DNA of 64,000 nucleotides from Melioribacteraceae bacterium. Lineage in GTDB: Bacteria; Bacteroidota; Ignavibacteria; Ignavibacteriales; Melioribacteraceae. The stretch covers positions 1 through 64,000 of the forward strand of contig WYBN01000013.1 in the NCBI GenBank assembly GCA_011525875.1. The letters run 5' to 3'. A program made the position numbers and the translations under genes. How positions within the stretch are numbered: position 1 is the first letter of the stretch; every line of letters begins with the position of its first letter. The notes below the pieces were generated by a model. The model saw nothing but the letters and a program-made list of their open reading frames with translations. It did no database searches and had not been told where the DNA came from. Below, piece by piece: positions 37,910-46,952 of the stretch.

Positions 37910-39244
37910 ATGCTTGAAGAACTAACCCTGAAATTTGATAAAGCCTTAAAGAAAATTACCGGACAAGGGAAATTAACCGAAGCCAATATTGCTGACACGC
38001 TTAGGGAAATCAGACTTGTTCTTTTAGATGCTGACGTAAACTTTAAAGTCGTGAAGCAATTTATCGAGGACGTTAAAGAAAAAGCTCTTGGCAAAGAAGT
38101 TCTTGCATCGGTTACACCCGGTCAACTAATCACTAAGATTATTTACGATGAGCTTACTGCACTTATGGGCGGGAAAAATTCGGAATTAAGTCTTAATCCT
38201 TCCGGACCTGCAGTGATTCTTCTTGTCGGATTACAAGGTTCCGGCAAAACAACTTTTTCTGCTAAACTTGCAAAATACCTTGCGCTCAAAAAAAGAAATG
38301 TGTTACTGACCGCTGCCGATATTTATAGACCCGCGGCTATTCGGCAGTTACAGATTTTGGGAGAACAAATTAATGTTCCGGTATTTACTATTGATGGAAG
38401 CCGCGACCCGGTAAAAATCGCCGGTGATTCGGTTATTTATGCCAAAGAAAATAAATTGAATACGGTTATAATTGATACCGCCGGCAGACTTCATGTTGAT
38501 GATGAATTGATGGATGAAGTTTATAGAATAAAAGAGAAGTTAAACCCGACCGAGGTTCTTTTTGTAGTTGATTCGATGACGGGGCAGGATGCAGTGAACT
38601 CTGCGAAAGCATTTCATGATAAGATTGATTTCAACGGTGTTGTTCTTACAAAACTCGACGGAGACGCACGGGGCGGCTGTGCTCTATCAATCAAAGCGGT
38701 TGTAAATAAACCGATCAAGTTTATTAGCATGGGCGAAAAACTTGATTCAATTGAGCTTTTCTATCCCGAGAGACTTGCTTCTCGTATTTTAGGTAAAGGC
38801 GATGTAATCTCACTTGTTGAGAAAGCCCAGCAGCAGATAGATGAGAAAGAAGCTGAAGATCTTGAAAAGAAATTAATGTCGAATAAATTCGATTTTGATG
38901 ATTTTCTTAAGCAAATTAAAATGATAAAAAAAATGGGTTCAATAAAATCTTTACTCGGAATGATTCCGGGTCTTGGAACTCAGTTAAAAAATACGGATAT
39001 TGACGATAAGCAAATAGTTAAAGTTGAATCAATAATTCAATCTATGACTATTCTTGAGAGAAAGGAGCCCAAAATATTGAACGGAAGCAGAAGGAAGCGA
39101 ATTGCTCGCGGCAGCGGAAACACAATACAAGATGTTAATCGACTGATAAAGCAATTCGGTGAAATGCAGAAAATGATGAAAATGTTTCGTTCTGCTGGAG
39201 GCTCGAAAATGACAAGAAATTTTCGTAATTTAAAGTTTAATTGA
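37910..39244 (+). CDS. ffh: Signal recognition particle protein
   Basis: The 444-residue SRP54 GTPase has the N domain, the G domain with P-loop 'GLQGSGKT' (107-114), 'DTAGRLHVDDELMDE' and 'TKLDGDARGG', and the methionine-rich M domain ('MIKKMGSIKSLLGMIPGLG', 'RIARGSGNTIQDVNRLIKQF') that binds 4.5S RNA and signal sequences. It targets nascent membrane proteins with FtsY. It starts 38 bases after atpG and heads the ribosome-biogenesis operon rpsP-khpA-rimM-trmD-rplS, a widespread arrangement. Confidence 0.98.
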   Translation: MLEELTLKFDKALKKITGQGKLTEANIADTLREIRLVLLDADVNFKVVKQFIEDVKEKALGKEVLASVTPGQLITKIIYDELTALMGGKNSELSLNPSGPAVILLVGLQGSGKTTFSAKLAKYLALKKRNVLLTAADIYRPAAIRQLQILGEQINVPVFTIDGSRDPVKIAGDSVIYAKENKLNTVIIDTAGRLHVDDELMDEVYRIKEKLNPTEVLFVVDSMTGQDAVNSAKAFHDKIDFNGVVLTKLDGDARGGCALSIKAVVNKPIKFISMGEKLDSIELFYPERLASRILGKGDVISLVEKAQQQIDEKEAEDLEKKLMSNKFDFDDFLKQIKMIKKMGSIKSLLGMIPGLGTQLKNTDIDDKQIVKVESIIQSMTILERKEPKILNGSRRKRIARGSGNTIQDVNRLIKQFGEMQKMMKMFRSAGGSKMTRNFRNLKFN

Positions 39245-39277
39245 TAGAAAAATATAAATTAAGGAGGAATATTTAAT

Positions 39278-39748
39278 TTGGCTGTTAAGTTGAGACTAAA
39301 AAGAATGGGTAAAAAGAAGCAGCCCGTTTATAAGGTAGTTGCTGCAGATTCCCGTTCACCAAGAGACGGAAGGTTTATAGAAGCAATAGGTGTTTATGAT
39401 CCTAAAAGCGATCCTGCTACTATAAATATTACAGAAGATAGAGCGCTTTACTGGCTGCAAGTCGGTGCTGAACCGACCGACACGGTTAAAAGTCTGCTCT
39501 CAAAGTCAGGTATATTATTAAAGAGAGATTTAATAAAGCGCGGACTGCCGGAAAATGATATTGAAGCAAAGATGGCTGACTGGAAAAACAAGCGGGAAAC
39601 AAAATTGATTTCCGCAAAAGAAAAGAAAGAAGAAACTAAGAAAACAAAGAAAGCAGAAACTGCTGTAGAAGCTGAAATTTCAGAAAGTGCTTCGGAAGTA
39701 AAGGGTGCTGCTTCTGAGGATACCGCAGCAGAAGAAAAGGCAGAGTAG
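39278..39748 (+). CDS. rpsP: 30S ribosomal protein S16 with charged C-terminal extension
   Basis: The conserved core '[20 protein letters not shown]...[16 protein letters not shown]' is unmistakable S16, a 16S-binding assembly protein. The start is TTG at 39278, preceded by a strong AAGGAGG, with no better ATG. At 156 residues it is nearly twice the usual 80-90: after about residue 105 comes a low-complexity tail of Lys, Glu, Ala, Thr and Ser. Such tails occur in Bacteroidota S16. A GGCAGA/TCTGCC hairpin (39739-39758) spans its stop codon. Confidence 0.97.
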   Translation: MAVKLRLKRMGKKKQPVYKVVAADSRSPRDGRFIEAIGVYDPKSDPATINITEDRALYWLQVGAEPTDTVKSLLSKSGILLKRDLIKRGLPENDIEAKMADWKNKRETKLISAKEKKEETKKTKKAETAVEAEISESASEVKGAASEDTAAEEKAE

Positions 39749-39814
39749 TATTTCTGCCGCGGTAATACACTGCTAATTAAGTGCCCTTTTGTTTAACAGA
39801 AAATAGGTGCCATA

Positions 39815-40048
39815 ATGAAGGAGTTTATCGAATTCATAGCAAAACACCTTGTTGATAACCCCGATAGCGTTGTCATCGAAGAATCAGTTCCGAATGACAA
39901 AACTATCGAACTTGATCTTAAAGTTAGTGCCGATGATGTGGGTAAGGTTATCGGTAAACAGGGTAAAACAGCTCAGGCAATGAGAACTCTGCTAACTGCA
40001 GTTGCGGCGAAGGAAGGTAAAAGGGCAATTCTTAAAATACTTGATTAG
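39815..40048 (+). CDS. khpA: KH domain RNA-binding protein KhpA
   Basis: A 77-residue single KH domain protein (YlqC/KhpA). The GxxG loop is in 'VIGKQGKTAQAMRTLL' (about 49-64). It binds RNA, often as a heterodimer with KhpB, and its gene stands between rpsP and rimM in many bacteria, as here. Start at ATG 39815 follows a GGTGCC-like weak ribosome binding site. Confidence 0.94.
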   Translation: MKEFIEFIAKHLVDNPDSVVIEESVPNDKTIELDLKVSADDVGKVIGKQGKTAQAMRTLLTAVAAKEGKRAILKILD

Positions 40049-40061
40049 TAAGCGGTCTATT

Positions 40062-40577
40062 TTGGGTGACCTTGTTTTAATTGCTCAAATTAAGTCAGTT
40101 TACAACAGCGAAGGATTTCTCTTAATCGATTCTTTTACAGATTTCCCGGATCGTTTTTATGATTTGGAATCTGCCTTCATAAATATTTTTGGTGTTACGA
40201 AAAAAATATTTATCGAAGAAGTTGTTTTGGAAGATTCGATTATATTACTAAAATTAAAAAACTTTGATGATGGTTCATCGATGCAAGCTCTTATCGGAGC
40301 AAAAATTTTTATTGATGAAAAACATTTAGTTAAGTTAGATATTAATACTTTCTTTATACACGATTTGATTGGATCTGAAGTTTTTGCGGATAACTTGTTC
40401 TTTGGGCGACTGACAGACATTTTAAGTTTGGATGCGAACGATGTTTATGTTATATCCGATAAGGATAATAACGAAATATTGATTCCAGCAATAAAAGAGT
40501 ACATTCTTTCGGTAGATGTTAATAAGAAACGTATTGATATTATTAAGCCGGAAATAATTGACGATGATGAGGATTGA
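40062..40577 (+). CDS. rimM: 16S rRNA processing protein RimM
   Basis: Identified by position (khpA-rimM-trmD-rplS), size and sequence pattern: N-terminal 'GDLVLIAQIKSVYNSEGFLL' (RimM beta-barrel domain) and the C-terminal PRC-barrel 'DLIGSEVFADNLFFGRLTDI ... EILIPAIKEYI'. RimM assists 30S head maturation with S19. I place the start at TTG 40062 (171 residues): families begin just before this segment. An ATG at 40002 would add 20 basic residues and overlap khpA by 47 bases. The conserved 'GxxGE' after the first strand reads NSEGF, so it is a diverged member. It overlaps trmD by 11 bases. Confidence 0.82.
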   Translation: MGDLVLIAQIKSVYNSEGFLLIDSFTDFPDRFYDLESAFINIFGVTKKIFIEEVVLEDSIILLKLKNFDDGSSMQALIGAKIFIDEKHLVKLDINTFFIHDLIGSEVFADNLFFGRLTDILSLDANDVYVISDKDNNEILIPAIKEYILSVDVNKKRIDIIKPEIIDDDED

Positions 40578-41247
40578 TATAATTTCTGCCGTACCCGATT
40601 CTCTTTTCGGTTTTCTAAATACAAGCATTCTGAAGAGAGCGCAGGATAAAGGCTTAACTGAAATAATTGTCCATAATTTGAGAGATTACGCAAAGGATAA
40701 ACACCGTCAGATAGATGACAAGCCTTTTGGCGGCGCGGCAGGCATGCTGCTTAAACCAGAACCGTTCTTTGATTGCATTGAAAGCTTGAAGGCACAGCGA
40801 AATTATGACAAAATAATTTTCATGTCGCCTAAAGGTAAAATATTTAATCAAAACTATGCAAAAGAACTTTCTCTCGACAAGAACTTGATAATGATTGCCG
40901 GTCATTACAAAGGTATCGACGAAAGAGTCAAAGAGAGATTTGTTACCGATGAGATTTCAATAGGTAATTTTGTTTTAAGCGGAGGCGAAATACCGGCGCT
41001 GGTGGTTATTGATTCGGTTGTGCGTTTGCTGCCGGGAGTCTTAAACGACAGCGATTCAGCGCTGACTGATTCCTTTATTGACGGTGATTATGTAGAAGCA
41101 CCCAATTATACAAGACCGGCTGAATATAAAGGCATGAGAGTGCCTGAAGTTCTACTGACAGGTAACCCAAAATTAATCCGGGAATGGCAGGAAGAACAAT
41201 CAAAAAAGTTAACAGAAAAATGGAAAAAAATAAATTCTTTGGAGTAA
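40567..41247 (+). CDS. trmD: tRNA (guanine-N1)-methyltransferase
   Basis: A 226-residue SPOUT methyltransferase that makes m1G37 in tRNAs reading CNN codons and prevents +1 frameshifting. Visible: 'RIDIISAVPDSLFGF', 'DDKPFGGAAGMLLKPEP', 'GHYKGIDERV' and the trefoil-knot cofactor segment 'SIGNFVLSGGEIPALVVIDS'. I prefer ATG 40567; ATG 40564 and TTG 40558 are in frame just upstream. It ends three bases before rplS. Confidence 0.96.
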   Translation: MRIDIISAVPDSLFGFLNTSILKRAQDKGLTEIIVHNLRDYAKDKHRQIDDKPFGGAAGMLLKPEPFFDCIESLKAQRNYDKIIFMSPKGKIFNQNYAKELSLDKNLIMIAGHYKGIDERVKERFVTDEISIGNFVLSGGEIPALVVIDSVVRLLPGVLNDSDSALTDSFIDGDYVEAPNYTRPAEYKGMRVPEVLLTGNPKLIREWQEEQSKKLTEKWKKINSLE

Positions 41248-41250
41248 ATT

Positions 41251-41598
41251 ATGGATAAGATACAGCAAGTGATTGGCGATCAGCCAAAAATTGACGCCCC
41301 AGATTTTAAATCCGGCGATAGAATACGTGTTCATGTTCGCGTAATAGAAGGAGATAAAGAAAGGGTACAGCCGTTCGAAGGCGATGTAATTTCGATAAGA
41401 GGAACCGGAAGCGGAAAGACTTTTACGATGCGCAAAGTATCGAGCGGAGTAGGTGTTGAGAGAATATTTCCTTTTAACTCGCCTAAAATCTCAAAGATAG
41501 AAATTCTTAGAGAAGGTAAAGTTAGAAGAGCAAAACTATATTATCTAAGAAATCTTTCGGGTAAAGCCGCAAGAATTAAGGATAAAAATCTAAATTAA
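41251..41598 (+). CDS. rplS: 50S ribosomal protein L19
   Basis: A 115-residue L19 with '[20 protein letters not shown]', '[20 protein letters not shown]' and '[18 protein letters not shown]'. It lies at the subunit interface. Last gene of the ffh-to-rplS operon, followed by a strong terminator. Confidence 0.98.
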   Translation: MDKIQQVIGDQPKIDAPDFKSGDRIRVHVRVIEGDKERVQPFEGDVISIRGTGSGKTFTMRKVSSGVGVERIFPFNSPKISKIEILREGKVRRAKLYYLRNLSGKAARIKDKNLN

Positions 41599-41616
41599 TT
41601 TTTATTTGTGCAAGCG

Positions 41617-41642
41617 AAGCCGCATAAGTTGCGGCTTTTTTA
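41617..41642 (+). terminator. Rho-independent terminator of the rplS operon
   Basis: AAGCCGCA (41617-41624) and TGCGGCTT (41630-41637) form eight perfect pairs around TAAGT, followed by a seven-T run. It ends the operon 19 bases past the rplS stop. Confidence 0.93.
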
Positions 41643-41658
41643 TTTATGGCGGTTATAA

Positions 41659-42417
41659 ATGAGAATTACCCTTCCTAAAAATATTTTTTCTGCATTGTTT
41701 GCTCTTGCATTACCCGAGGAGATGAAAAAAAATATTACTATTGAATCTTCATCTTTGATTAATAAATCTATTTCGGAAAATAAAACTGATATCGGTTTAA
41801 TACCTTCGATGGATTTAATTGATCTAAATGATTTTTATATCTCAAAAAAAATTGGTCTTTCATTCTCAGGCGTTTTATCGAATTCCTATCTCTACTTCGT
41901 CCCTGACCGGATAAACTTCAGGAAGCTGTTAATCAGGGGAGACATTTCTAAAAACGAAGCATTGCTTCCAAAAATCATTTTCAAAGAACGATTCGGCATT
42001 GAAATTCAAATCGTACTCGATAATAAAGATATCAACTTTAATGAGAATAATTATTTGATAACAGGTTCGGAAAATCAAGACTATATATTCACAAATAAGG
42101 GAATCAGTTTTTCGGACCAGGTAATTGAGTTTCTTGAATACCCGTATGTTAATTTTATTTTTGCTTCAAAGAATAAAATCCTTCTTGAAGAATTTAACTC
42201 TGCCGTAGAACATGTCGAAGAAACTATGACAAATAACCTTGATGAGTATCTGCAGAAAATTAATCTTCCGGCTAATCTCAAAGATTATTACAAAGAAAAC
42301 TTTGATACAGTCTTATTTCATTTATCAGAAGAAGAAATAGAAGGGCTGCTCGAGATGACCAAGCTGCCCTTCTATTACGGAATTGTTAAAGAGTTGAAGG
42401 AAATTAATTTTATTTAA
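41659..42417 (+). CDS. MqnA/MqnD-like periplasmic-binding-fold protein
   Basis: A 252-residue protein without signal peptide. 'SENKTDIGLIPSMDLIDLND' (about 38-57) resembles the 'ADVALIPSxE' segment of MqnA (chorismate dehydratase, DUF178), and the later 'SDQVIEFLEYPYVNFIFASK' resembles the 'WxxxTxLPFVFAxW' strand. The overall pattern is two-lobed as in solute-binding folds. If MqnA it would act in the futalosine menaquinone route, but no other mqn gene is here and many conserved residues differ. It sits just after the rplS terminator and is convergent with serA, 12 bases apart. Treat the function as tentative. Confidence 0.5.
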   Translation: MRITLPKNIFSALFALALPEEMKKNITIESSSLINKSISENKTDIGLIPSMDLIDLNDFYISKKIGLSFSGVLSNSYLYFVPDRINFRKLLIRGDISKNEALLPKIIFKERFGIEIQIVLDNKDINFNENNYLITGSENQDYIFTNKGISFSDQVIEFLEYPYVNFIFASKNKILLEEFNSAVEHVEETMTNNLDEYLQKINLPANLKDYYKENFDTVLFHLSEEEIEGLLEMTKLPFYYGIVKELKEINFI

Positions 42418-42429
42418 CGGTATTCGGCA

Positions 42430-43620
42430 TTAAACCGCTACATGAGAAACGGTTAGTACGTCTTTATTGTTCTTAATTTCATTAAGCATTTCGTCAGTAG
42501 CCGGTGAGACAAGCTTCATTGTACAGCAAGCGACCATCCCGCCGTCGAAAATCACATTTTCAACCTCTTCGATATTAATGTTTCCTTTCCTCAATACATC
42601 CAAGACTTCTGCGAGAACTCCGGGTTTATCGTAGTGCTTTACTACAAGTTGATAATACTGGTCTTTAATGCGTGATTTGTTGACCCAATGTGCGATAAGT
42701 CCGCTTTGAATATATCCGAGAATTATATCTATTGTTTCTTCGGCGACGGCATTTTGTGCCTGAGTGGTTGATGCGCCGATATGATGCGTAACATATACAT
42801 TTTCAATTTCTCTAAGCCTTGAATTGACGGCGCCGGTTTTTTCTTCAGGTTCACCCTTGAAGACGTCTAAAGCCACTCTTATATTTTTCTCCTTAATTGC
42901 TTTAATCATTGCGTCTTCGTCTATTATGTCCGCGCGTGAGGTATTTATAACCAATGCACCTTCTTTAAGATAGCTGAACATCGTATCGTTAAATAAACCT
43001 TTAGTTTCGGGTGTAGCCGGGAGATGAATTGAAATAATATCCGCCATAGGTAAAGTCTTATCGAACTCGCTGAAATCTTTGATGCCGTAGCCTTCAATGC
43101 GCGAGACGTCTTTGACATAAACATTCATTCCAAAAGCAAGGGCTCTTTTTGCAACTTCTTTGCCGATATTTCCATAGCCGATAATTGCAAGGCTCTTTCC
43201 CATCAAACCATCAGCTTTCGAATATTTTGCTTTGTTCCATTTACCGTTTCTGAAATCAATAACATTGTCCGGGATTTTTCTGTCAAGTGATATAATCAAT
43301 CCTAAAGTTAATTCTGCAACAGCGACAGAATTCATTCCGGGGCAGTTTGCTACGTAAATGCCCTTTTTGTTTGCAGCGGGAATATCTATGTTGTTAACCC
43401 CAGCGCCGGCTCTGATGATTAAGTTCAGGTTTTTTGATGCTTCAATTGTTCCTGAGGTGACCCGGGTTGATCTTACAACAAGTATATCAGCAAACTTAGC
43501 CTTCTCAGGCAAATCGTTTTCTCCAAGGGCGGGTTCATATATCACTTCCAATCCGTTGTCAATTAATTTTTTAATATACTTATCCGGAAACTTATCTGCG
43601 ATTAAAACTGATGTGCTCAT
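42430..43620 (-). CDS. serA: D-3-phosphoglycerate dehydrogenase with ACT domain
   Basis: A 396-residue D-2-hydroxyacid dehydrogenase: NAD-binding 'AIIGYGNIGKEVAKRA', catalytic Arg in 'INTSRADIIDEDAM', Glu in 'VFKGEPEE', His in 'HHIGASTTQAQ'. A C-terminal ACT-like domain (about 325-396; 'HYDKPGVLAEVLDVLRKGNI') fits feedback-regulated PGDH. It oxidises 3-phosphoglycerate as first step to serine. The usual 'TxRGGxxDE' reads TSRADIIDE. serB/serC are absent. It follows hutU by 13 bases on the minus strand. Confidence 0.9.
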   Translation of the reverse strand: MSTSVLIADKFPDKYIKKLIDNGLEVIYEPALGENDLPEKAKFADILVVRSTRVTSGTIEASKNLNLIIRAGAGVNNIDIPAANKKGIYVANCPGMNSVAVAELTLGLIISLDRKIPDNVIDFRNGKWNKAKYSKADGLMGKSLAIIGYGNIGKEVAKRALAFGMNVYVKDVSRIEGYGIKDFSEFDKTLPMADIISIHLPATPETKGLFNDTMFSYLKEGALVINTSRADIIDEDAMIKAIKEKNIRVALDVFKGEPEEKTGAVNSRLREIENVYVTHHIGASTTQAQNAVAEETIDIILGYIQSGLIAHWVNKSRIKDQYYQLVVKHYDKPGVLAEVLDVLRKGNINIEEVENVIFDGGMVACCTMKLVSPATDEMLNEIKNNKDVLTVSHVAV

Positions 43621-43633
43621 TTTTTTCTCCCAA

Positions 43634-45289
43634 TTATTTTAACATCGGTACTTGAATACCTGTTTTTTTTACGTTAATGATAGCTCTTTCATAACCTGCA
43701 TCGGCATGCCGAATTATGCCCATGCCCGGATCATAAGTAAGAACCCTGTTCAGCCTTTGCTCGGCTTCCTTCGAACCGTCGGCAACAACCACCATTCCTG
43801 AATGAATTGATTTGCCGATACCGACTCCGCCCCCGTGATGCACCGATACCCAGCTTGCGCCGCCAATCGAATTCAATAGAGCATTTAAAATAGGCCAATC
43901 GGCAATAGCATCGCTGCCGTCGAGCATGCCCTCAGTTTCTCTAAATGGTGAAGCAACCGATCCGCAGTCAAGATGATCTCTCCCTATGACAATAGGAGCG
44001 CTGACTTTGCCCAATGCAACGAGGTCATTAAATATTTTACCCATTTTTGCTCTTTCTCCATATCCAAGCCAGCATATTCGAGACGGCAGACCTTGAAAGT
44101 GAACTTTCTTTTGTGCCATTTTTATCCATCGAATCAATGATTCATTTTCGGGAAACGCTTCAATCAGCGCAGCATCTGTTTGATGAATATCATCAGGGCT
44201 GCCCGAAAGAGCTGCCCATCTGAATGGACCTTTACCGTCACAAAAAAGCGGACGTATAAAAGCCGGAACAAATCCGGGAAAATCAAATGCATTTTCAACA
44301 CCGTTTTCTTTTGCTTCACCTCTTATATTGTTGCCGTAATCGAATGTGACTGCCCCTTGTTTTTGGAATTCAAGCATAGTCTTGACATGAGCGACAATCG
44401 TTTCCCTTGATTTGGCAATGTAAGAGCGGGGGTTTTCTTTACGAAGAATAAAAGCCTCTTCGAGGGTCATGCCCATCGGTACATATCCATTCAATACATC
44501 GTGTGCAGAAGTTTGATCGGTCAATACATCCGGAATAATTTTACGCTTAAGAATTTCGGGTAGGATTTCTCCGGCATTACCAACTAAACCAACCGAAAGA
44601 GCCTTCTTTTCCTCTTTAGATTTTAGGACAAGAGATAGAGCTTCATCAAGATCTTCGGTAATTTTATCAATATAACCTGTATTGAGTCTTTTCAAAATGC
44701 GGTTCTTATCAACATCAATACCGAGGAATGAAGCTCCGTTCATAGTTGCGGCAAGCGGCTGGGCGCCGCCCATTCCGCCTAAGCCTGCTGTTAATAAAAA
44801 TTTACCTTCGAGAGATCCGTTGAAATATTGTTTCGCACATTCGGCGAATGTTTCGTATGTGCCTTGAAGTATGCCCTGAGTGCCGATGTAAATCCAGCTC
44901 CCCGCAGTCATCTGCCCGTACATAGTTAAACCCAACTGTTCTAATTTCCTGAATTCATCCCAATTAGCCCAGTCAGGTACGAGCAGTGAATTTGCAATTA
45001 TTACTCTTGGTGCGTCATAGTGAGTAAGAAAAACACCAACCGGCTTACCAGATTGGATCAGCAGAGTTTCATCATTCTCGAGTTTTTTTAATGAATTAAG
45101 TATTGATTCAAAGGCTTCCCAATTTCGCGCAGCTTTTCCAGAGCCTCCGTAAACAATAAGTTCATCGGGGTTCTCGGCAACTTCGGGATCAAGATTATTC
45201 ATCAGCATCCGCATGGCAGCTTCCTGAATCCATCCTTTGCAGCTTAGTTGGTTACCATGCGGGGCTTTAATTATTTTTTTATTGTTCAT
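43634..45289 (-). CDS. hutU: Urocanate hydratase
   Basis: A 551-residue urocanase. It has the NAD-binding '[20 protein letters not shown]', '[14 protein letters not shown]' and the active-site region '[14 protein letters not shown]' with the conserved Cys. It converts urocanate to imidazolone propionate, the second step of histidine degradation, in the cytoplasm. hutH (before) and hutI/hutG (after) are missing from the window, leaving an orphan between an unknown gene and serA. Its start shares one base with the stop of the upstream 112-residue gene. Confidence 0.96.
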   Translation of the reverse strand: MNNKKIIKAPHGNQLSCKGWIQEAAMRMLMNNLDPEVAENPDELIVYGGSGKAARNWEAFESILNSLKKLENDETLLIQSGKPVGVFLTHYDAPRVIIANSLLVPDWANWDEFRKLEQLGLTMYGQMTAGSWIYIGTQGILQGTYETFAECAKQYFNGSLEGKFLLTAGLGGMGGAQPLAATMNGASFLGIDVDKNRILKRLNTGYIDKITEDLDEALSLVLKSKEEKKALSVGLVGNAGEILPEILKRKIIPDVLTDQTSAHDVLNGYVPMGMTLEEAFILRKENPRSYIAKSRETIVAHVKTMLEFQKQGAVTFDYGNNIRGEAKENGVENAFDFPGFVPAFIRPLFCDGKGPFRWAALSGSPDDIHQTDAALIEAFPENESLIRWIKMAQKKVHFQGLPSRICWLGYGERAKMGKIFNDLVALGKVSAPIVIGRDHLDCGSVASPFRETEGMLDGSDAIADWPILNALLNSIGGASWVSVHHGGGVGIGKSIHSGMVVVADGSKEAEQRLNRVLTYDPGMGIIRHADAGYERAIINVKKTGIQVPMLK

Positions 45290-45627
45290 TATCTGTCAAA
45301 ATGTTTGTTTAATAAATTTACATACTGTGAATACATTGATTTGTAAAGCCATTTTTTTATAAACCAGCTTTTATCAATTTGTTTTTTAATATGTTTAATA
45401 TTTTCCTCAATCTGATTTAATAGCCTGTTCCTTTCGTCTTTCGTAAATTTTACTTCAGCCGTAGCAGCCGATAATTTATTCAGGATGGATTCAAACGCCC
45501 GGATATCCGGAAGAAACCTTTTGTCGTCGCCCATTTGCTTGACTGCCTGTTTACAGAAAGTGATTATTAGTTTCGTTTCGTTTTTGTCGAAATCAAAATT
45601 ATAATTTTTGAATAATTGTTTTGCCAT
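45289..45627 (-). CDS. Small conserved-looking helical protein of unknown function
   Basis: 112 residues, rich in Lys, Phe and Asn, mainly helical by pattern, with no signal peptide or membrane helix. A middle segment '[20 protein letters not shown]' could be a coiled coil. I do not recognise the family. It lies between add (six bases downstream of that stop) and hutU (one-base overlap), so it is very probably translated and co-regulated with nucleoside/histidine catabolism genes. Confidence 0.75.
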   Translation of the reverse strand: MAKQLFKNYNFDFDKNETKLIITFCKQAVKQMGDDKRFLPDIRAFESILNKLSAATAEVKFTKDERNRLLNQIEENIKHIKKQIDKSWFIKKWLYKSMYSQYVNLLNKHFDR

Positions 45628-45633
45628 AAACTC

Positions 45634-46722
45634 CTACATTTTTAGTGATAATAATTTTTCTCTAATTTTTTGAAAACCGGGCTTTATTACTTCATAAATA
45701 TAATACAGTCTATCGCTGTAGGGTAAGAAAGAAGATTTCATTGCATTCAGATTAAGTTTTTCAATATCGTCAAAAGAAATATCAAAAACTTCCGAAGCTG
45801 TTAAATATTCTTTAGTAAGCGTGGTATTGCTCATCAGCCTGTCGTCGGTGTTTAAAAACACACGGAATTTCTGTTTATAGAAATGAAGAAAGGGATGGTT
45901 TTCAATTTTATCCACCGCACCGGTATGCACATTGCTAAGCAAACAAATTTCCAGAGGAATTCTTTTATCAAGAACGTACTGTGCAAGTTCACCCAAGCCA
46001 ACTACATTGCTTTCCTTATCAAAGGTAATATCTTCCACCAGACGGGTTGCGTGCCCGATTCTATGAGCTCCGCAAAATTGTATTGCCTGCCAAATTGATT
46101 CTTTCCCAAACGCCTCGCCGGCGTGAATTGTTATATTAAAATTTTCTCTTTTAATAAATTGAAAAGCGTCTATGTGTTTCTTGGGGGGGTAGCCGCCTTC
46201 TTCCCCTGCTAAATCAAAACCGACAACTCCCAGGTTTTTATAATTAGAGGAGAGTTCGGCTATCTCAAGAGAATTTTTCATGTTACGCATAGCGCAGAGT
46301 ATCAATCCGTAGCCGACGCCAAAATCAGTCTTTCCTCTTTCCAATCCTTTCAGCACAGCTTTTATCACATCATCATAATGAAGACCTTTTTCAAGGTGGA
46401 GAACAGGCGCGAAGCGGGTTTCGATATAGCAGACTCCATCCTTATACATGTCCTCCATCATTTCGTAGGCGACTTGTTCCAGGGATTCTTTCGTCTGCAT
46501 AACTGCGCAAGTGTGTTCAAAGCCTTGAAGAAATTCTACAAGATTACCTTTATTGGCTCCTCTAAAAAACCACGCAGCCAGCTCTCCGCTATCTGAGGTC
46601 GGTAATTTTTTATACCGGATTTCTTTTGCGAGATCAATAATTGTCTGAGTCCTCAAACCTCCGTCAAGGTGGTCGTGAAGCAGAACTTTCGGAACGCTTT
46701 TGATCACTTCTTCTGTTTTCAT
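45634..46722 (-). CDS. add: Adenosine deaminase
   Basis: The 362-residue amidohydrolase shows the zinc ligands H16/H18 in 'LLHDHLDGG', 'ITIHAGEAFG' with a third His and the catalytic Glu, 'RIGHATRL', and 'FLNTDDRLMSN' carrying the Asp pair. It deaminates adenosine (and deoxyadenosine) to inosine. The insertion of Asp in HDHLDGG compared with HVHLDG is ordinary. First gene of the minus-strand unit add-unknown-hutU-serA; TTAGGAAT lies before the ATG. Confidence 0.93.
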   Translation of the reverse strand: MKTEEVIKSVPKVLLHDHLDGGLRTQTIIDLAKEIRYKKLPTSDSGELAAWFFRGANKGNLVEFLQGFEHTCAVMQTKESLEQVAYEMMEDMYKDGVCYIETRFAPVLHLEKGLHYDDVIKAVLKGLERGKTDFGVGYGLILCAMRNMKNSLEIAELSSNYKNLGVVGFDLAGEEGGYPPKKHIDAFQFIKRENFNITIHAGEAFGKESIWQAIQFCGAHRIGHATRLVEDITFDKESNVVGLGELAQYVLDKRIPLEICLLSNVHTGAVDKIENHPFLHFYKQKFRVFLNTDDRLMSNTTLTKEYLTASEVFDISFDDIEKLNLNAMKSSFLPYSDRLYYIYEVIKPGFQKIREKLLSLKM

Positions 46723-46878
46723 ACTATTCCTAATTTTTTATACTAAAAAATATCCTTTTTGGGCAGGAAAATCAATTAAATGCGTTGTAACTGTTTCAAT
46801 AATCACTGTTATTTAGCGCATGATTTCCGCTTTAATAAAAAATACGAAAAATCATCGTTTTCGCTGAAGAATTTATTC

Positions 46879-46907
46879 TTGACTATACATGCCTAAAGTG
46901 GTAATTT
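46879..46907 (+). promoter_or_regulatory. Promoter candidate TTGACT-N17-TAATTT
   Basis: TTGACT (46879-46884), 17 bases, TAATTT (46902-46907), the same pair of hexamers and spacing as at 18827-18855. It lies 46 bases before the ATG of the TPR lipoprotein gene, in the 230-base divergent region between add and that gene. Confidence 0.5.
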
Positions 46908-46952
46908 TTCAAAGACTTATCAAAGAATTTTCTTAATCAAAGAGGAGTTTAA

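Noticed and set aside
39756..39768. 13-base match GCCGCGGTAATAC to the universal 530-loop of 16S rRNA, after rpsP
   Set aside because: Striking beside a 16S-binding protein gene, but by rough count a 13-base match to some part of a 1500-base rRNA is expected about a few times in 64 kb on both strands, S16 does not bind that loop, and no further rRNA similarity surrounds it.
40002..40061. ATG 40002 as the start of rimM
   Set aside because: It overlaps khpA by 47 bases and adds basic residues not expected in RimM; TTG 40062 begins just before the first conserved strand.
46723..46952. Minus-strand promoter for add
   Set aside because: Only a loose TATAAA-like site with no matching -35 at usual spacing was found, so none is called.
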